From assembly GCF_003937945.1 (NCBI RefSeq), contig NZ_RSEC01000055.1:1-64000 (forward strand): 64,000 nucleotides of DNA, in the 5' to 3' direction. The stretch is from Amycolatopsis eburnea. GTDB taxonomy: Bacteria; Actinomycetota; Actinomycetes; Mycobacteriales; Pseudonocardiaceae. The notes beneath the pieces are model-generated. The model had not been told where the DNA came from. It ran no database searches and saw nothing but the letters and a program-made list of their open reading frames with translations. Each line of letters begins with the position of its first letter. Positions within the stretch are counted from its first letter, which is position 1. This document shows, one piece after another, positions 16,332 to 24,456 of the stretch. The position numbers and the translations under genes were made by a program.

Positions 16332-16404
16332 TCGTGCTCCGTCATTCATCGGGTCGAGACGGCGGGAGTCTACCACATTCATGATCAACACAAAGGTGTC
16401 GACA

Positions 16405-17814
16405 ATGGTGTCAGTCAGCCGAAGCCGGTCCGGATCGCCGGTGGTGACCTTGCTGATCGCGTTGCTTTCCGCATGCCTCGCATTCCAGTTGAACGCGAGC
16501 ATGCTCAGCCCCGCGCTGGTTTCGATCCAGCGCGAATTGGCGGTCGATGCCGGCGCGGTGGCCGCCACGCAGACCGCGTTCTTCACCGCGGCCGCGGTGT
16601 TCTCGTTGTTCCTGCCGCGCCTCGCCGACATCGCGGGCCGGCGACGGGTCCTTTGTGGTGCACTGCTCCTGATGGCCGCGGGCTGCCTGCTCGCCACCCT
16701 CGCGTCGAACATCGCGGTGCTGTTCCTCGGCCGCGTCATCCAAGGCGCGTCCGGCCCGGTGATCCCGATCGCGCTGGTGATGCTGCGTGCCGAAGTCACC
16801 GAACCGAAGAAGTACGGCACGCTCATGGGGGTGGTGACCGCCGTCAACGGCGGGATCGCCGGGTTCGACGCCCTGCTCGGCGGTTACCTCGTGACCCACC
16901 ACGGGTTCCACGCCATTTTCTGGACCATGGCGGCGGTGGCCATCGCCGCGGCAGTACTGGTCCGCTTCCTTTGCCCGGAGTCCTACGCGGAAGATCGCCG
17001 CCGCCTGGACACCGCCGGCACGGCGCTGCTCGTCGTCGCGGTCGGCGCGGCACTGGTCTCCCTCGACGAACTGGGCAAGCTCGCCGGTGCGCTGTGGGGG
17101 ATCGTGCTCGGGACCGCCGTTCTCGCGGTCGCGGCGTTCGTCACGTTTTGGCGGGTCGAGAAGCGCGTCACCGCTCCTTTGGTCCCGCTCGCCCAGCTGC
17201 GTGAACGGTCCACCTGGGCGCTGGTGAGCACGACGGCACTCACCCTCGGCGGGGTGTTCGCGGTGATGAACGGCATCCTCCCGGCCCTCGCCCAGGACAG
17301 CGCCCTCGGGTTCCGGCTCGACGCGGAAGAGGTGTCGGCACTCATCCTGACGCCGTACGCCGTCGCCGGGCTGCTGGTGGGACCGCTCGCCGGCCGGCTC
17401 GCCGCCGGCTTCGGATACCAGCGCATGCTGCGGCTGGGCGTCGCCGGCGCGTTCGCGGGGATGCTCGCGGTGGCCTTCGGCGCGCAAGGCACCGCCACGG
17501 TCTTCCTGTTCTTCGTCGCCGTCTGGGTCGGGGTAACCTACGCGGGCGTCGCGAACATCATGCTCAACGGGCTCGGGGTCGTCCTCAGCCCACCGGACCG
17601 GCCGGGTTCGCTGCCCGGGCTGAACACCGGGGCGTTCAACATCGGGGCCGGCCTCAGCTTCCTGGTCGTCTACGCGGTCCAGGGCGCCGCGTCCTCGACG
17701 CCCGCCGCCGGTTACGTCGCCGCCGCGCTCTGCAGTGCGGTGTTCCTGGTGGCCGCCTTCGCCGTCTCGTTCGCGATCCCGCGTCCCGTCGCCGCCGAGG
17801 TGACAGCCCGATGA
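16405..17814 (+). CDS. MFS permease of the nucleoside cluster
   Basis: A 469-residue polytopic transporter. ATG 16405 is chosen because AAAGG lies eight bases upstream; an in-frame ATG at 16381 lies closer to the LacI gene without a ribosome site. Motif A appears as LPRLADIAGRRRVL and motif C-like LGRVIQGASGPVIPIAL. Twelve to fourteen helices are expected. Divergent from lacI and followed, with a four-base overlap, by a ribokinase remnant. Uptake of nucleosides or ribose is inferred from context only; the sequence resembles DHA2-type exporters as much as sugar importers. Confidence 0.82.
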   Translation: MVSVSRSRSGSPVVTLLIALLSACLAFQLNASMLSPALVSIQRELAVDAGAVAATQTAFFTAAAVFSLFLPRLADIAGRRRVLCGALLLMAAGCLLATLASNIAVLFLGRVIQGASGPVIPIALVMLRAEVTEPKKYGTLMGVVTAVNGGIAGFDALLGGYLVTHHGFHAIFWTMAAVAIAAAVLVRFLCPESYAEDRRRLDTAGTALLVVAVGAALVSLDELGKLAGALWGIVLGTAVLAVAAFVTFWRVEKRVTAPLVPLAQLRERSTWALVSTTALTLGGVFAVMNGILPALAQDSALGFRLDAEEVSALILTPYAVAGLLVGPLAGRLAAGFGYQRMLRLGVAGAFAGMLAVAFGAQGTATVFLFFVAVWVGVTYAGVANIMLNGLGVVLSPPDRPGSLPGLNTGAFNIGAGLSFLVVYAVQGAASSTPAAGYVAAALCSAVFLVAAFAVSFAIPRPVAAEVTAR

Positions 17815-17990
17815 GGGTCGTCGCCATCGGATCGGTCAACGTGGACCACTCTTTTCGCGTGCCGTCGATCCCGAAGCCGGGGGAGACGGTGCTGGCCGAA
17901 GCCGGCCGCACCAGCGTCGGCGGCAAGTCCTTCAACCAGGCGGCCGCCGCGCGACTGCTCGGCGGCGACGTCGACCTCGTCGCGATCCTC
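17811..17990 (+). pseudogene. rbsK: Ribokinase (PfkB family), N-terminal remnant
   Basis: ATG 17811 overlaps the permease stop. About 58 residues match the start of ribokinases: VVAIGSVNVDHSF, PKPGETVLA and VGGKSFNQAAAARLLGGDVDLVA. The substrate-binding GGKxxNQA motif is present. Homology then stops abruptly and the frame continues into the antisense of the next gene (apparent stop near 18119). The last three quarters of the kinase, including the ATP site and catalytic GAGD, are missing. A deletion that joined this gene to the 3' end of the DinB-like gene explains it. The end coordinate is approximate. Confidence 0.85.
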
Positions 17991-18008
17991 GACCTTCGGA
18001 CGCCTTCG

Positions 18009-18581
18009 TCACGCCCGCGGATCCCGCCCGGCGAGGCTGAGGAGCCGGTCGGCGGCCGGTGCGCCGTCCGCCACCGGCACTCCGTCGCCGATGGTTCCGC
18101 TGCCCTGCCGAGAACGTAGCCGCGATCCCATGACGGCCAGCAACACCTCGGCGAAGTCGTCGCGGATCGGTTGTCCCGAGCCGGTTCCCCGCGCGAGGTC
18201 CCACGTGTGCACCACCAGGTCGGTCGCCAGCTGCCAGCGGTAGTCGGACGCCGGGGTGTCCCCGAAGGACAGGTGCACGATCCGCTCCGTCGCACCGGGT
18301 TCCCGCCACGCCGCGCGGGCCGCAGTGGAAGACCTGCCCCATGCGCGTATCGGGTCGTCGCCCAGCACGTCGCCGTCGTAGCGGTCGCCGACCTCCTTGA
18401 TGGTCAGGCCGGCGAGCAGGTGCGGCACCCACAGCTGCTCGCGCACGAGGTGACCGACGACGTCCCGCACCGTCCACCCGGGACACGGCGTCGGCTGCTC
18501 CCACTGGTTGTCGCGGACCTGGTTCACCAGGCGGCCGAACGTCCGGAACGACTCTTCGTGGAGCTCGTGCAAGTCCGTCAC
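18009..18581 (-). CDS. DinB-like / mycothiol-dependent isomerase-fold protein (TIGR03086 type)
   Basis: A 190-residue protein starting at GTG 18581, overlapping the MBL gene stop. CPGWTVRDVVGHLVREQLW supplies the first metal His and LVVHTWDLARG the last, as in actinobacterial TIGR03086 proteins of the maleylpyruvate-isomerase N-terminal (DinB) fold. These are putative metal-dependent thiol transferases or isomerases, often linked to mycothiol. The natural C-terminus (DRLLSLAGRDP) looks intact even though the gene abuts the ribokinase breakpoint. Confidence 0.8.
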   Translation of the reverse strand: MTDLHELHEESFRTFGRLVNQVRDNQWEQPTPCPGWTVRDVVGHLVREQLWVPHLLAGLTIKEVGDRYDGDVLGDDPIRAWGRSSTAARAAWREPGATERIVHLSFGDTPASDYRWQLATDLVVHTWDLARGTGSGQPIRDDFAEVLLAVMGSRLRSRQGSGTIGDGVPVADGAPAADRLLSLAGRDPRA

Positions 18582-19384
18582 GTGTGCCAGCTCCGTCCCT
18601 GTCCGGTGAGCACGCGCCCGAAAGCCAGTTCGGGGAAGTGTGCGCCCACGCCCGTCGTCGCCTCCTTCTCCAGCTCGCGGAAAAGACTGTCACGCACCCG
18701 CCGCGCCAGGGCGGGGTCGACGTCGGCCATCGACTGCCAGGTAGGCTCGTCCAGCTGAACCGGGCAGGTGATCGCGTCGCCGAGCAGCAAAGCGCGTTGC
18801 CCCGCGGAGGAAACGACGACGCACAAGTGCCCTGGCGTGTGCCCGGGCGTCATCATGAGCGACAGGCCGGGCGCGACCGTCGTGTCCTGGCCCGCGAGCT
18901 GTACCCGGTCACCGCGTTCGCGGGTGGCGACGAGCCCGCGGATGTGGTCGGCCAGTTTGGCCGGGCCGGTCACGAAGTGGTCCCAGTCGCCGGTGCCGAA
19001 CCAGATGGTGGCCCGGGGGAACACCGGTTCGGCGTTGGTGTCGAAGAGCCAGCCGCAGTGGTCGCTGTGTAGGTGAGTGCAGATGACGTCGGTCACGTCG
19101 GCCGGCGCCACGCCGATCGCGAGGAGGCCGAGCAATAGCTGGCCGCCGACGAGCAGTCGGCGTGGACCGGCGTCGTCCAGCGTGGGGCCCATGCCCGCGT
19201 CGACGAGCACCGTGCGGTCCCCGGTGCGGACGAGGAAGCAGCCAATGGGCAGCCACGCCATGCCGTCGCGGGACTGGAACAGGTGCTCGTGGCCCTCCGG
19301 TCGCACGTGCTCGCCGAAGTAGGCGGGCGACGCGCGGAAAGTGCCGTCCGTGAGGGGGTGGACGGTGATGTCGCCGATTCGCAT
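18578..19384 (-). CDS. MBL-fold metallo-hydrolase
   Basis: A 268-residue protein starting at ATG 19384. The zinc motif HLHSDHCGW is near residue 102, followed by TPGHTPGHLCVVV and LLGDAITCP, the second and third metal ligands of the metallo-beta-lactamase superfamily. The fold hydrolyses lactones, thioesters and similar bonds; the substrate is unknown. It is divergent from the terpene operon, and their 100-base shared promoter carries two operator-like dyads, so the two units are probably co-regulated. Confidence 0.88.
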   Translation of the reverse strand: MRIGDITVHPLTDGTFRASPAYFGEHVRPEGHEHLFQSRDGMAWLPIGCFLVRTGDRTVLVDAGMGPTLDDAGPRRLLVGGQLLLGLLAIGVAPADVTDVICTHLHSDHCGWLFDTNAEPVFPRATIWFGTGDWDHFVTGPAKLADHIRGLVATRERGDRVQLAGQDTTVAPGLSLMMTPGHTPGHLCVVVSSAGQRALLLGDAITCPVQLDEPTWQSMADVDPALARRVRDSLFRELEKEATTGVGAHFPELAFGRVLTGQGRSWHT

Positions 19385-19431
19385 CGGGTTCCTTTCCGTT
19401 TCCGGCCTTCCTTGCCAACCTTACCGCCATC

Positions 19432-19451
19432 TGTATAGTGAGCACTACATA
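19432..19451. promoter_or_regulatory. Operator-like dyad in the MBL/terpene divergent promoter
   Basis: TGTATAGTGAGCACTACATA is an inverted repeat with a perfect TAGTG..CACTA core. It closely matches the dyad at 1048-1067. It lies between the divergent MBL and terpene synthase genes and could control both. Confidence 0.55.
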
Positions 19452-19459
19452 TAGTAGGT

Positions 19460-19473
19460 AGAACGTTCTGTCT
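19460..19473. promoter_or_regulatory. TetR-like box just upstream of the terpene synthase
   Basis: AGAACGTTCTGTCT contains the perfect palindrome AGAACGTTCT. It matches the two boxes at 10037-10050 and 10089-10102 and ends 14 bases before the terpene synthase start, where bound protein would block initiation. Confidence 0.55.
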
Positions 19474-19487
19474 TTATGGAGGCCGTT

Positions 19488-20521
19488 GTGGATGGAAACC
19501 CGGTTCGGGACGTCGACTCGCGGCACCGGGAAATCGCCCTTCCGTACCCGGTGCGGCGTCATCCGCACGCCGAGCGGTTCCAAGGGAACACGCGGCAGTG
19601 GGCGCACCGCTTCGGGCTGATCGGGGACGGGCGCACGCTCGAGAAGTTCGACGCGCTCGGCTACGGGCGCCTCATGGCCTGCGCGTCGCCGGACGCGCGG
19701 GACGAGGACTTGCAGCTGCTGGTCGACTGGAACACGCTGTTCTTCGTCTTCGACGACATCCAGGATGACGCGCTGCTGGCGGGAAGCGGGCCGAGTACGA
19801 GTGGCTGCGGCGCCAGGTCCAGAAGGTCGTGGACCGGCGCGGGCGAGCGACTTCCGGAAATCCGGTCGTGGCAGCAGTCGCGGACCTGTGCACCCGCACG
19901 TTCCCAGGCCGGGGCCCGGAATGGGAGCGGCGCTTCGCCCTCAACCTCGAAACCTGGCTCGCCGGGCACGCGCGCGAAAACGCGTTCCGGGCCGCCGCGG
20001 TGCCGCCGGGCAGCGCCGAGTACGTCCGGCTTCGGCGCGACGCCTCGACGGTGTTGCCCAACTGCGACTTGATCGAGCTCACCGAGGGCGCCGAGATCCC
20101 CGACGCCCTCTACTACCGCGGCGCCTACCAGGAAGTCGTGGCCGCGACGGCGGACATCATGTGCTGGGCCAACGACGTCCACTCACTGCCGGGCGAGCTG
20201 GCGGCGGGTGATCCGATCAACTTCGTCGTCGTGCTCGCTGAAGAGCGTCGCCTCGACTGGCCGGCCGCGGTGCGGTGCGTCTGCGACCGGATCGCGGACC
20301 GGGTTGCCGAGCGGACTGCCGCGGAACGCCGGCTCGACGCCGACCTGGCCGAGCTGGAACTGCCGGACGACCTCAGGCGCGCGGTGCGCCGGGGTGTCGC
20401 GAACCAGGGATCCTGGGCCGCCGGCATGGAGCGGTGGGACCGGACCGACACGATCCGCCACGCCGCCCCGAAGTTCACCGACGAAACCGGCCGCGCGGGG
20501 TACGCGGAAAACCTTCTCTGA
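19488..20521 (+). pseudogene. Class I terpene synthase, one-base frameshift
   Basis: GTG 19488 is five bases after TGGAGG; an ATG at 19476 lies beside the operator with no ribosome site. The first 100 residues reach the metal motif in FFVFDDIQDDALL. Near base 19788 one base is missing and the protein continues in another frame (AEYEWLRRQVQKVVDRR...), through WERRFALNLETWLAGHARE and the second metal motif NDVHSLPGE, to the TGA at 20519-20521. Restored length is about 344 residues, normal for bacterial sesqui- or monoterpene cyclases. Both Mg2+ motifs survive, so this may be a sequence error or recent inactivation. Product unknown. Confidence 0.85.
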
Positions 20522-20534
20522 ACGGAGCTCGGAT

Positions 20535-21878
20535 ATGGCTGCACCCGCAGTGGCGAAACCCGTTGTCGCACCCGGCCGGGTGCCCGGACTGGGGCACCTG
20601 CCGCGACTGGTCCGCGATCCCTTCGGCTTCTTCGTTTCGCTCGCCGACGTCGGCGACGTCGTGACCGTCCTGATCGGACGGAAGCCGGTCCACCTGATCA
20701 CCACACCCAGGCTGGTGCGGTCCGTCCTGCTCGCCGGTGGTGACGTGTTCCGCCGGGGCCGTGTCTTCGAGAAGGCGACCAAGACGTTCGGCGGCGGCGT
20801 GATCGTGGCGGAGGGCGACGCCCATCGGCGGCAGCGCCGGCTGATGCAGCCCGCTTTCGGTCGGCACCGCATCGCCTCCTACGTGCCCGAGATGCGTGAG
20901 GCCGTCGTGCGCGGCATCGCGAAGTGGCATCCGGGGGAGGTGCTCGACGTCCCGCGCGTCACCCACGAAATGGCGGTGGACGCACTGGTCCACACGCTGT
21001 TCAAGGCGGAGCTGGCCGACGGTGCCGCTGAGCGGATCATGGCCGCCTTCCCCGGGATCGTGTCGGGGATCATGGCGCACACGCTCTATCCGGCCGACTG
21101 GCTCGAACGGGTGCCGATCGGGGTGAACCGCCGCTACCAGAAGTCGTCCGACGAGGTCCGGCAGGTCGTCGACGACGTCATCGCGCGGAGCGCCGGCACC
21201 GATTCGGACGGTGCGAGCCTCCTGGACGTGCTCATCAAGGCGCACGACGAGGGCGCGGGTTTCGACCGCGACCTGCTGCGCGACGAGGTCGTCACCCTGC
21301 TGATCGCCGGCTCGGAGACGGTCGCCACCACGCTTGCCTGGACCCTGCACGAGATCGCCGGCCACCCCGCCGTCGAGCGGCTGCTGGTGCACGAGCTCAC
21401 CACCGAACTCGGGGACACCCCGGTGCGGCACAGCGACTTCGCACGGCTGCCCGTGCTGGACCGGGTCATCAAGGAGACGCTGCGCCTGCACACACCGAAC
21501 TGGCTGCTGACCCGGCGGGCAACCGAACCGACCACCCTCGGCGGATACCGCGTTCCCGCCGGCGCCGAGGTCGGGTTCAGCCTCACGGCGCTGCACCGCG
21601 ACCCGAAGGTGTTCGACGTCCCGCTGGCGTTCGACCCCGACCGGTGGCTCGACGAAAACCTCGCCGGATACGCCGTCGACGCCATGATGCCGTTCGGCGT
21701 CGGCAGGCACCGGTGTCCCGGCGACACGTTCGCGTGGGCCGAACTGGGCGTCGCGATCGCGACGATCCTGCGGAAGTGGCGCCTGGTCCACCAACCCGGG
21801 GCCAAGGTCCGGGAGCTGCCCTTGGTCACGGTGCAGCCGTCGGGACTGCGGCTGGTCGCGCGGCGGCGGGCCGCGTGA
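20535..21878 (+). CDS. Cytochrome P450 of the terpene cluster
   Basis: A 447-residue soluble bacterial P450 starting at ATG 20535, 13 bases after the cyclase. It has the I-helix oxygen motif AGSETVATTLAW, the K-helix ETLR, and the haem-binding FGVGRHRCPGDTF with Cys near residue 394. From context it would oxidise the terpene made by the upstream cyclase, drawing electrons from ferredoxins encoded elsewhere. Its stop overlaps the methyltransferase start (GTGA). Confidence 0.93.
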   Translation: MAAPAVAKPVVAPGRVPGLGHLPRLVRDPFGFFVSLADVGDVVTVLIGRKPVHLITTPRLVRSVLLAGGDVFRRGRVFEKATKTFGGGVIVAEGDAHRRQRRLMQPAFGRHRIASYVPEMREAVVRGIAKWHPGEVLDVPRVTHEMAVDALVHTLFKAELADGAAERIMAAFPGIVSGIMAHTLYPADWLERVPIGVNRRYQKSSDEVRQVVDDVIARSAGTDSDGASLLDVLIKAHDEGAGFDRDLLRDEVVTLLIAGSETVATTLAWTLHEIAGHPAVERLLVHELTTELGDTPVRHSDFARLPVLDRVIKETLRLHTPNWLLTRRATEPTTLGGYRVPAGAEVGFSLTALHRDPKVFDVPLAFDPDRWLDENLAGYAVDAMMPFGVGRHRCPGDTFAWAELGVAIATILRKWRLVHQPGAKVRELPLVTVQPSGLRLVARRRAA

Positions 21879-22741
21879 GCGACGTCGGACTGGCCGCGGG
21901 AGTGAGCACGACCGCCCTCATGATCGCCGCTACTCGGGCGATCGAAACCCACCGCCCGGACGGGCTCGTCCAGGACCGCTACGCCGAGCACTTCGTCCGC
22001 CACGCCCGGATCGGAGTCGCGATGCCCACGCGCATCGAGGACGTCGAGGAGGGCGACGCGCACCCGGTGTGGGGTCGCTTAGGCGCCTACTGCGGCCTGC
22101 GCACCCGGGTCTTCGACGACGTGGTGCGGGCGTCGGCGACCCCGCAGGTCGTCCTGCTCGGCGCCGGCCTGGACACCCGCGCGCTGCGGCTCGACCTGCC
22201 CGCGGCGACGCGGGTCTTCGAGGTCGACCGCGCGGACGTGCTGAGCTTCAAGACCGCGGTTCTCGACGCGGTCGGCGCGCGGGCGCGGGTGCGCTGCGAC
22301 CGGCTGGCCGTCGACCTCGCCGAGGATTGGGCCGGCGCGCTGCTGACCGCCGGGTTCGCAGCGGACCGGCCCACGACGTGGATCGCCGAAGGGGTGCTGC
22401 CGTACCTCTCGCCCCAGGTGGAGGAGCGGGTGCTGGCCCTGGTCGACCGGCTGTCCGCGCCGGGCAGCCGGCTCGGCTACGAGGTCGTACCCGGTCAGGA
22501 GTCGGCCGGGTTCCGCGACCACGAGCTGTACGCGGGCACGGGCGAGGCCATCGGCTCCCACCTGCCGAGCCTGCTCGACGCCCACGCCCGCCCGGACTCG
22601 GCGGCCGCGCTCCGGGCGGCGGGCTGGGAGGTCACCGAACGCCCGGTCGCGGACTACACCGCGCGCTACGGCCGCGGCCCGGACCGGGCGATCGACGACC
22701 CGATCCGGCTGGCGCGGTGGGGCTTCGCGCGAAAGATATAG
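21875..22741 (+). CDS. SAM-dependent methyltransferase (TIGR00027 / Ppm1-like)
   Basis: A 288-residue protein starting at GTG 21875, overlapping the P450 stop. The SAM site is VVLLGAGLDTRALRL, preceded by LVQDRYAEHF near the N-terminus and followed by FEVDRADVLSFK and WIAEGVLPYL, the markers of the leucine carboxyl methyltransferase-like TIGR00027 family. Such enzymes methylate hydroxyl or carboxyl groups. In this three-gene unit the likely job is methylating an oxidised terpenoid; this is not a C-methyltransferase of the 2-methylisoborneol type. Confidence 0.87.
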   Translation: MSDVGLAAGVSTTALMIAATRAIETHRPDGLVQDRYAEHFVRHARIGVAMPTRIEDVEEGDAHPVWGRLGAYCGLRTRVFDDVVRASATPQVVLLGAGLDTRALRLDLPAATRVFEVDRADVLSFKTAVLDAVGARARVRCDRLAVDLAEDWAGALLTAGFAADRPTTWIAEGVLPYLSPQVEERVLALVDRLSAPGSRLGYEVVPGQESAGFRDHELYAGTGEAIGSHLPSLLDAHARPDSAAALRAAGWEVTERPVADYTARYGRGPDRAIDDPIRLARWGFARKI

Positions 22742-22868
22742 GTGACGCACGCACTTGTCCGTGCGGTCCGTGGACGTCGGAGCGGAATCGCTGGGCGTCA
22801 CAGCTCTGCGAGCGATTTCGACGGACGGCGATGCCGGGTGACGCGGCCGGCCGCCGGTATCGGCCGCC

Positions 22869-24074
22869 TCAGATGTCGCCGAGCAGTCTGGCCGCTTTGA
22901 TGCCGAGGTGCAGGACGAGGCGGCGTTCCCCGTCGCTCAGGTCGAAGCCGGTGAGGTCCTCGATGCGGCGCAGCCGGTGGTAGACCGTCGCCCGGTGGAC
23001 GCCGAGGCGCTCGGCCACCGCGCGGGAGTCGCCCGCGCGGTCGAGGAAGGTTTCCGCGGTGACCACCAGCTCGGGATCGGCGTCGGCGAGCGCGGTGATC
23101 GCCTGGGCGACCCCCATGCTGCGGAGTTGCTCGCGCGGCTGGGCGGCGAGCAGGGCGTAGATCCCGAGCGCGTCGTGGCGGGCGACGGGCCGGAACAGGG
23201 GGATGACGTCGGCGACCCGGATCGCGTCGAGCGCCTGCTGGTACGAGGTCGCGGCGTCGGCCAGCCGCGTTGTGGGACGGCCCACCCCGGACACCACGGC
23301 CCGCCAGCGCTCCGAGCGACCCAGCCGGTGCTCCGCCGACGCGCACAGTTCGCCGGCGAGCCGGGGGACCCGCTCGAGCGCGCGCTGGGTCACGACGAGC
23401 AGTCCGTGGCCGGGGCGGATGAGAACCATGCTCTCGCGCACCGGCAGTGCACCGGCGGCCGCGCGCAGCGCCGCGCCGAGCGCCAGGCGGTCGCCCGCGT
23501 CGACCTCCTGATCGGCGACCGGCAACGGCGCGACGACGATGACGACGACGCCACCGCGCGCCGCGAAGAGGTCCGATTCGACGAGCCCGTCGGCCGCGAG
23601 GGCGCGGGCCACGAGGTCGTCCGACAGGAGGTCGCGGAGGAACTCCCCGACGCGGGCGTCGTGCAGCTCGCCCAGGGTCCGCTCGCGGAAGAGCACCTCC
23701 GCGGCTTCGCCCGCCGCCACCCCGGCGAGGGCGAGCCCGGAGTCGTCCACGGGTTCGTCGGCGTCGATGAGCCACAGGTAGCCGAACTGGACGCCCTGGA
23801 ACCGGATCGGGATCGCGACCCGGGGCAGCAGGCCGAGCTCCGGGGCGGCGGGCAGGCGGACCGGCCCGCCGGCGCGGGAGAGCCGGAATTGCCGGAGCCA
23901 GGCGACCCCTTCCGGCGGGGCCTCTCGAGTCAGGATCACCCGCGCTCGCATGTCGTCGATGGGCCCGGCCTGGGCGCTGTAGGCGAGCAGCCGGAAGTGG
24001 ACGTCGTCGACCGCGACGGCCCGGCCCAGCTGCCGGGCGAGGGTGTCCACCACCCGCTGCAGGTCTTCGCTCAC
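22869..24074 (-). CDS. PucR-family transcriptional regulator
   Basis: A 401-residue protein from GTG 24074. The N-terminal two thirds hold a GAF-like sensor region and a GGDEF-like (CdaR) region; the C-terminus is the PucR-type HTH with VAERLGVHRATVYHRLRRIEDLTGFDL. Such regulators sense small amino-acid or purine metabolites and usually activate neighbouring catabolic operons. It is the last gene of the five-gene reverse-strand operon and may act at the divergent promoter near 28100-28246. The ribosome site is weak, and the 16-base gap to ridA suggests co-transcription. Confidence 0.85.
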   Translation of the reverse strand: MSEDLQRVVDTLARQLGRAVAVDDVHFRLLAYSAQAGPIDDMRARVILTREAPPEGVAWLRQFRLSRAGGPVRLPAAPELGLLPRVAIPIRFQGVQFGYLWLIDADEPVDDSGLALAGVAAGEAAEVLFRERTLGELHDARVGEFLRDLLSDDLVARALAADGLVESDLFAARGGVVVIVVAPLPVADQEVDAGDRLALGAALRAAAGALPVRESMVLIRPGHGLLVVTQRALERVPRLAGELCASAEHRLGRSERWRAVVSGVGRPTTRLADAATSYQQALDAIRVADVIPLFRPVARHDALGIYALLAAQPREQLRSMGVAQAITALADADPELVVTAETFLDRAGDSRAVAERLGVHRATVYHRLRRIEDLTGFDLSDGERRLVLHLGIKAARLLGDI

Positions 24075-24090
24075 GCCCGCGAATGTAACT

Positions 24091-24456
24091 TCAATGGGTG
24101 TCGCCCAGCCACGCGACGACGTCGAGCTCGACGCGGAACGGCGTGACCAGCTGGGCGCCGATCGTCGTGCGGGCGGGACGCCGCTCGGGAAACTCCTCGA
24201 TCCAGATCTCGTTGTAGGCGGCGAAGTCGTCGAGGTCGGCCAGGTAGGCGGTGACCTTGAGGATGTGGTCCGGCCGCGCGCCGGCGTCGGCCAGCACCCG
24301 CCGGACGTTCGCGAAGGCCGCGCGGGCCTCGTCCTGGAACGCACCGGTCACCGGCCGCCAGCTCTCGTCCACCCCGACCTGGCCCGACAACAGCAGCAGG
24401 TCGCCCTGCCGGCGGAACGTCGGCGCGGGCGGCGGGGTGATCGCGGTGTCGCTCAT
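24091..24456 (-). CDS. RidA/YjgF-family enamine/imine deaminase
   Basis: A 121-residue protein with LLLLSGQVGVD, the mid-protein ANVRRVLADAGA and the C-terminal RTTIGAQLVTPFRVELDVVAW, the RidA pattern with its substrate-binding Arg. RidA proteins hydrolyse reactive enamines and imines released by amino-acid oxidising enzymes. The gene overlaps the FAD amino-acid dehydrogenase by four bases, so a protective or next-step role for that enzyme's imine product is a strong inference. Confidence 0.9.
   Translation of the reverse strand: MSDTAITPPPAPTFRRQGDLLLLSGQVGVDESWRPVTGAFQDEARAAFANVRRVLADAGARPDHILKVTAYLADLDDFAAYNEIWIEEFPERRPARTTIGAQLVTPFRVELDVVAWLGDTH

Noticed and set aside
18010..18119. Continuation of the ribokinase frame
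   Set aside because: It is the antisense of the DinB-like gene, with no kinase similarity.
19488..22741. Assignment as a 2-methylisoborneol cluster
   Set aside because: The methyltransferase is a TIGR00027/Ppm1-like type, not a geranyl diphosphate C-methyltransferase, and the cyclase lacks the long proline-rich N-terminus usual for MIB synthase.
22742..22868. Gap between methyltransferase and PucR genes considered for a small gene
   Set aside because: The convergent 127-base gap has no open frame with a ribosome site and no clear terminator.
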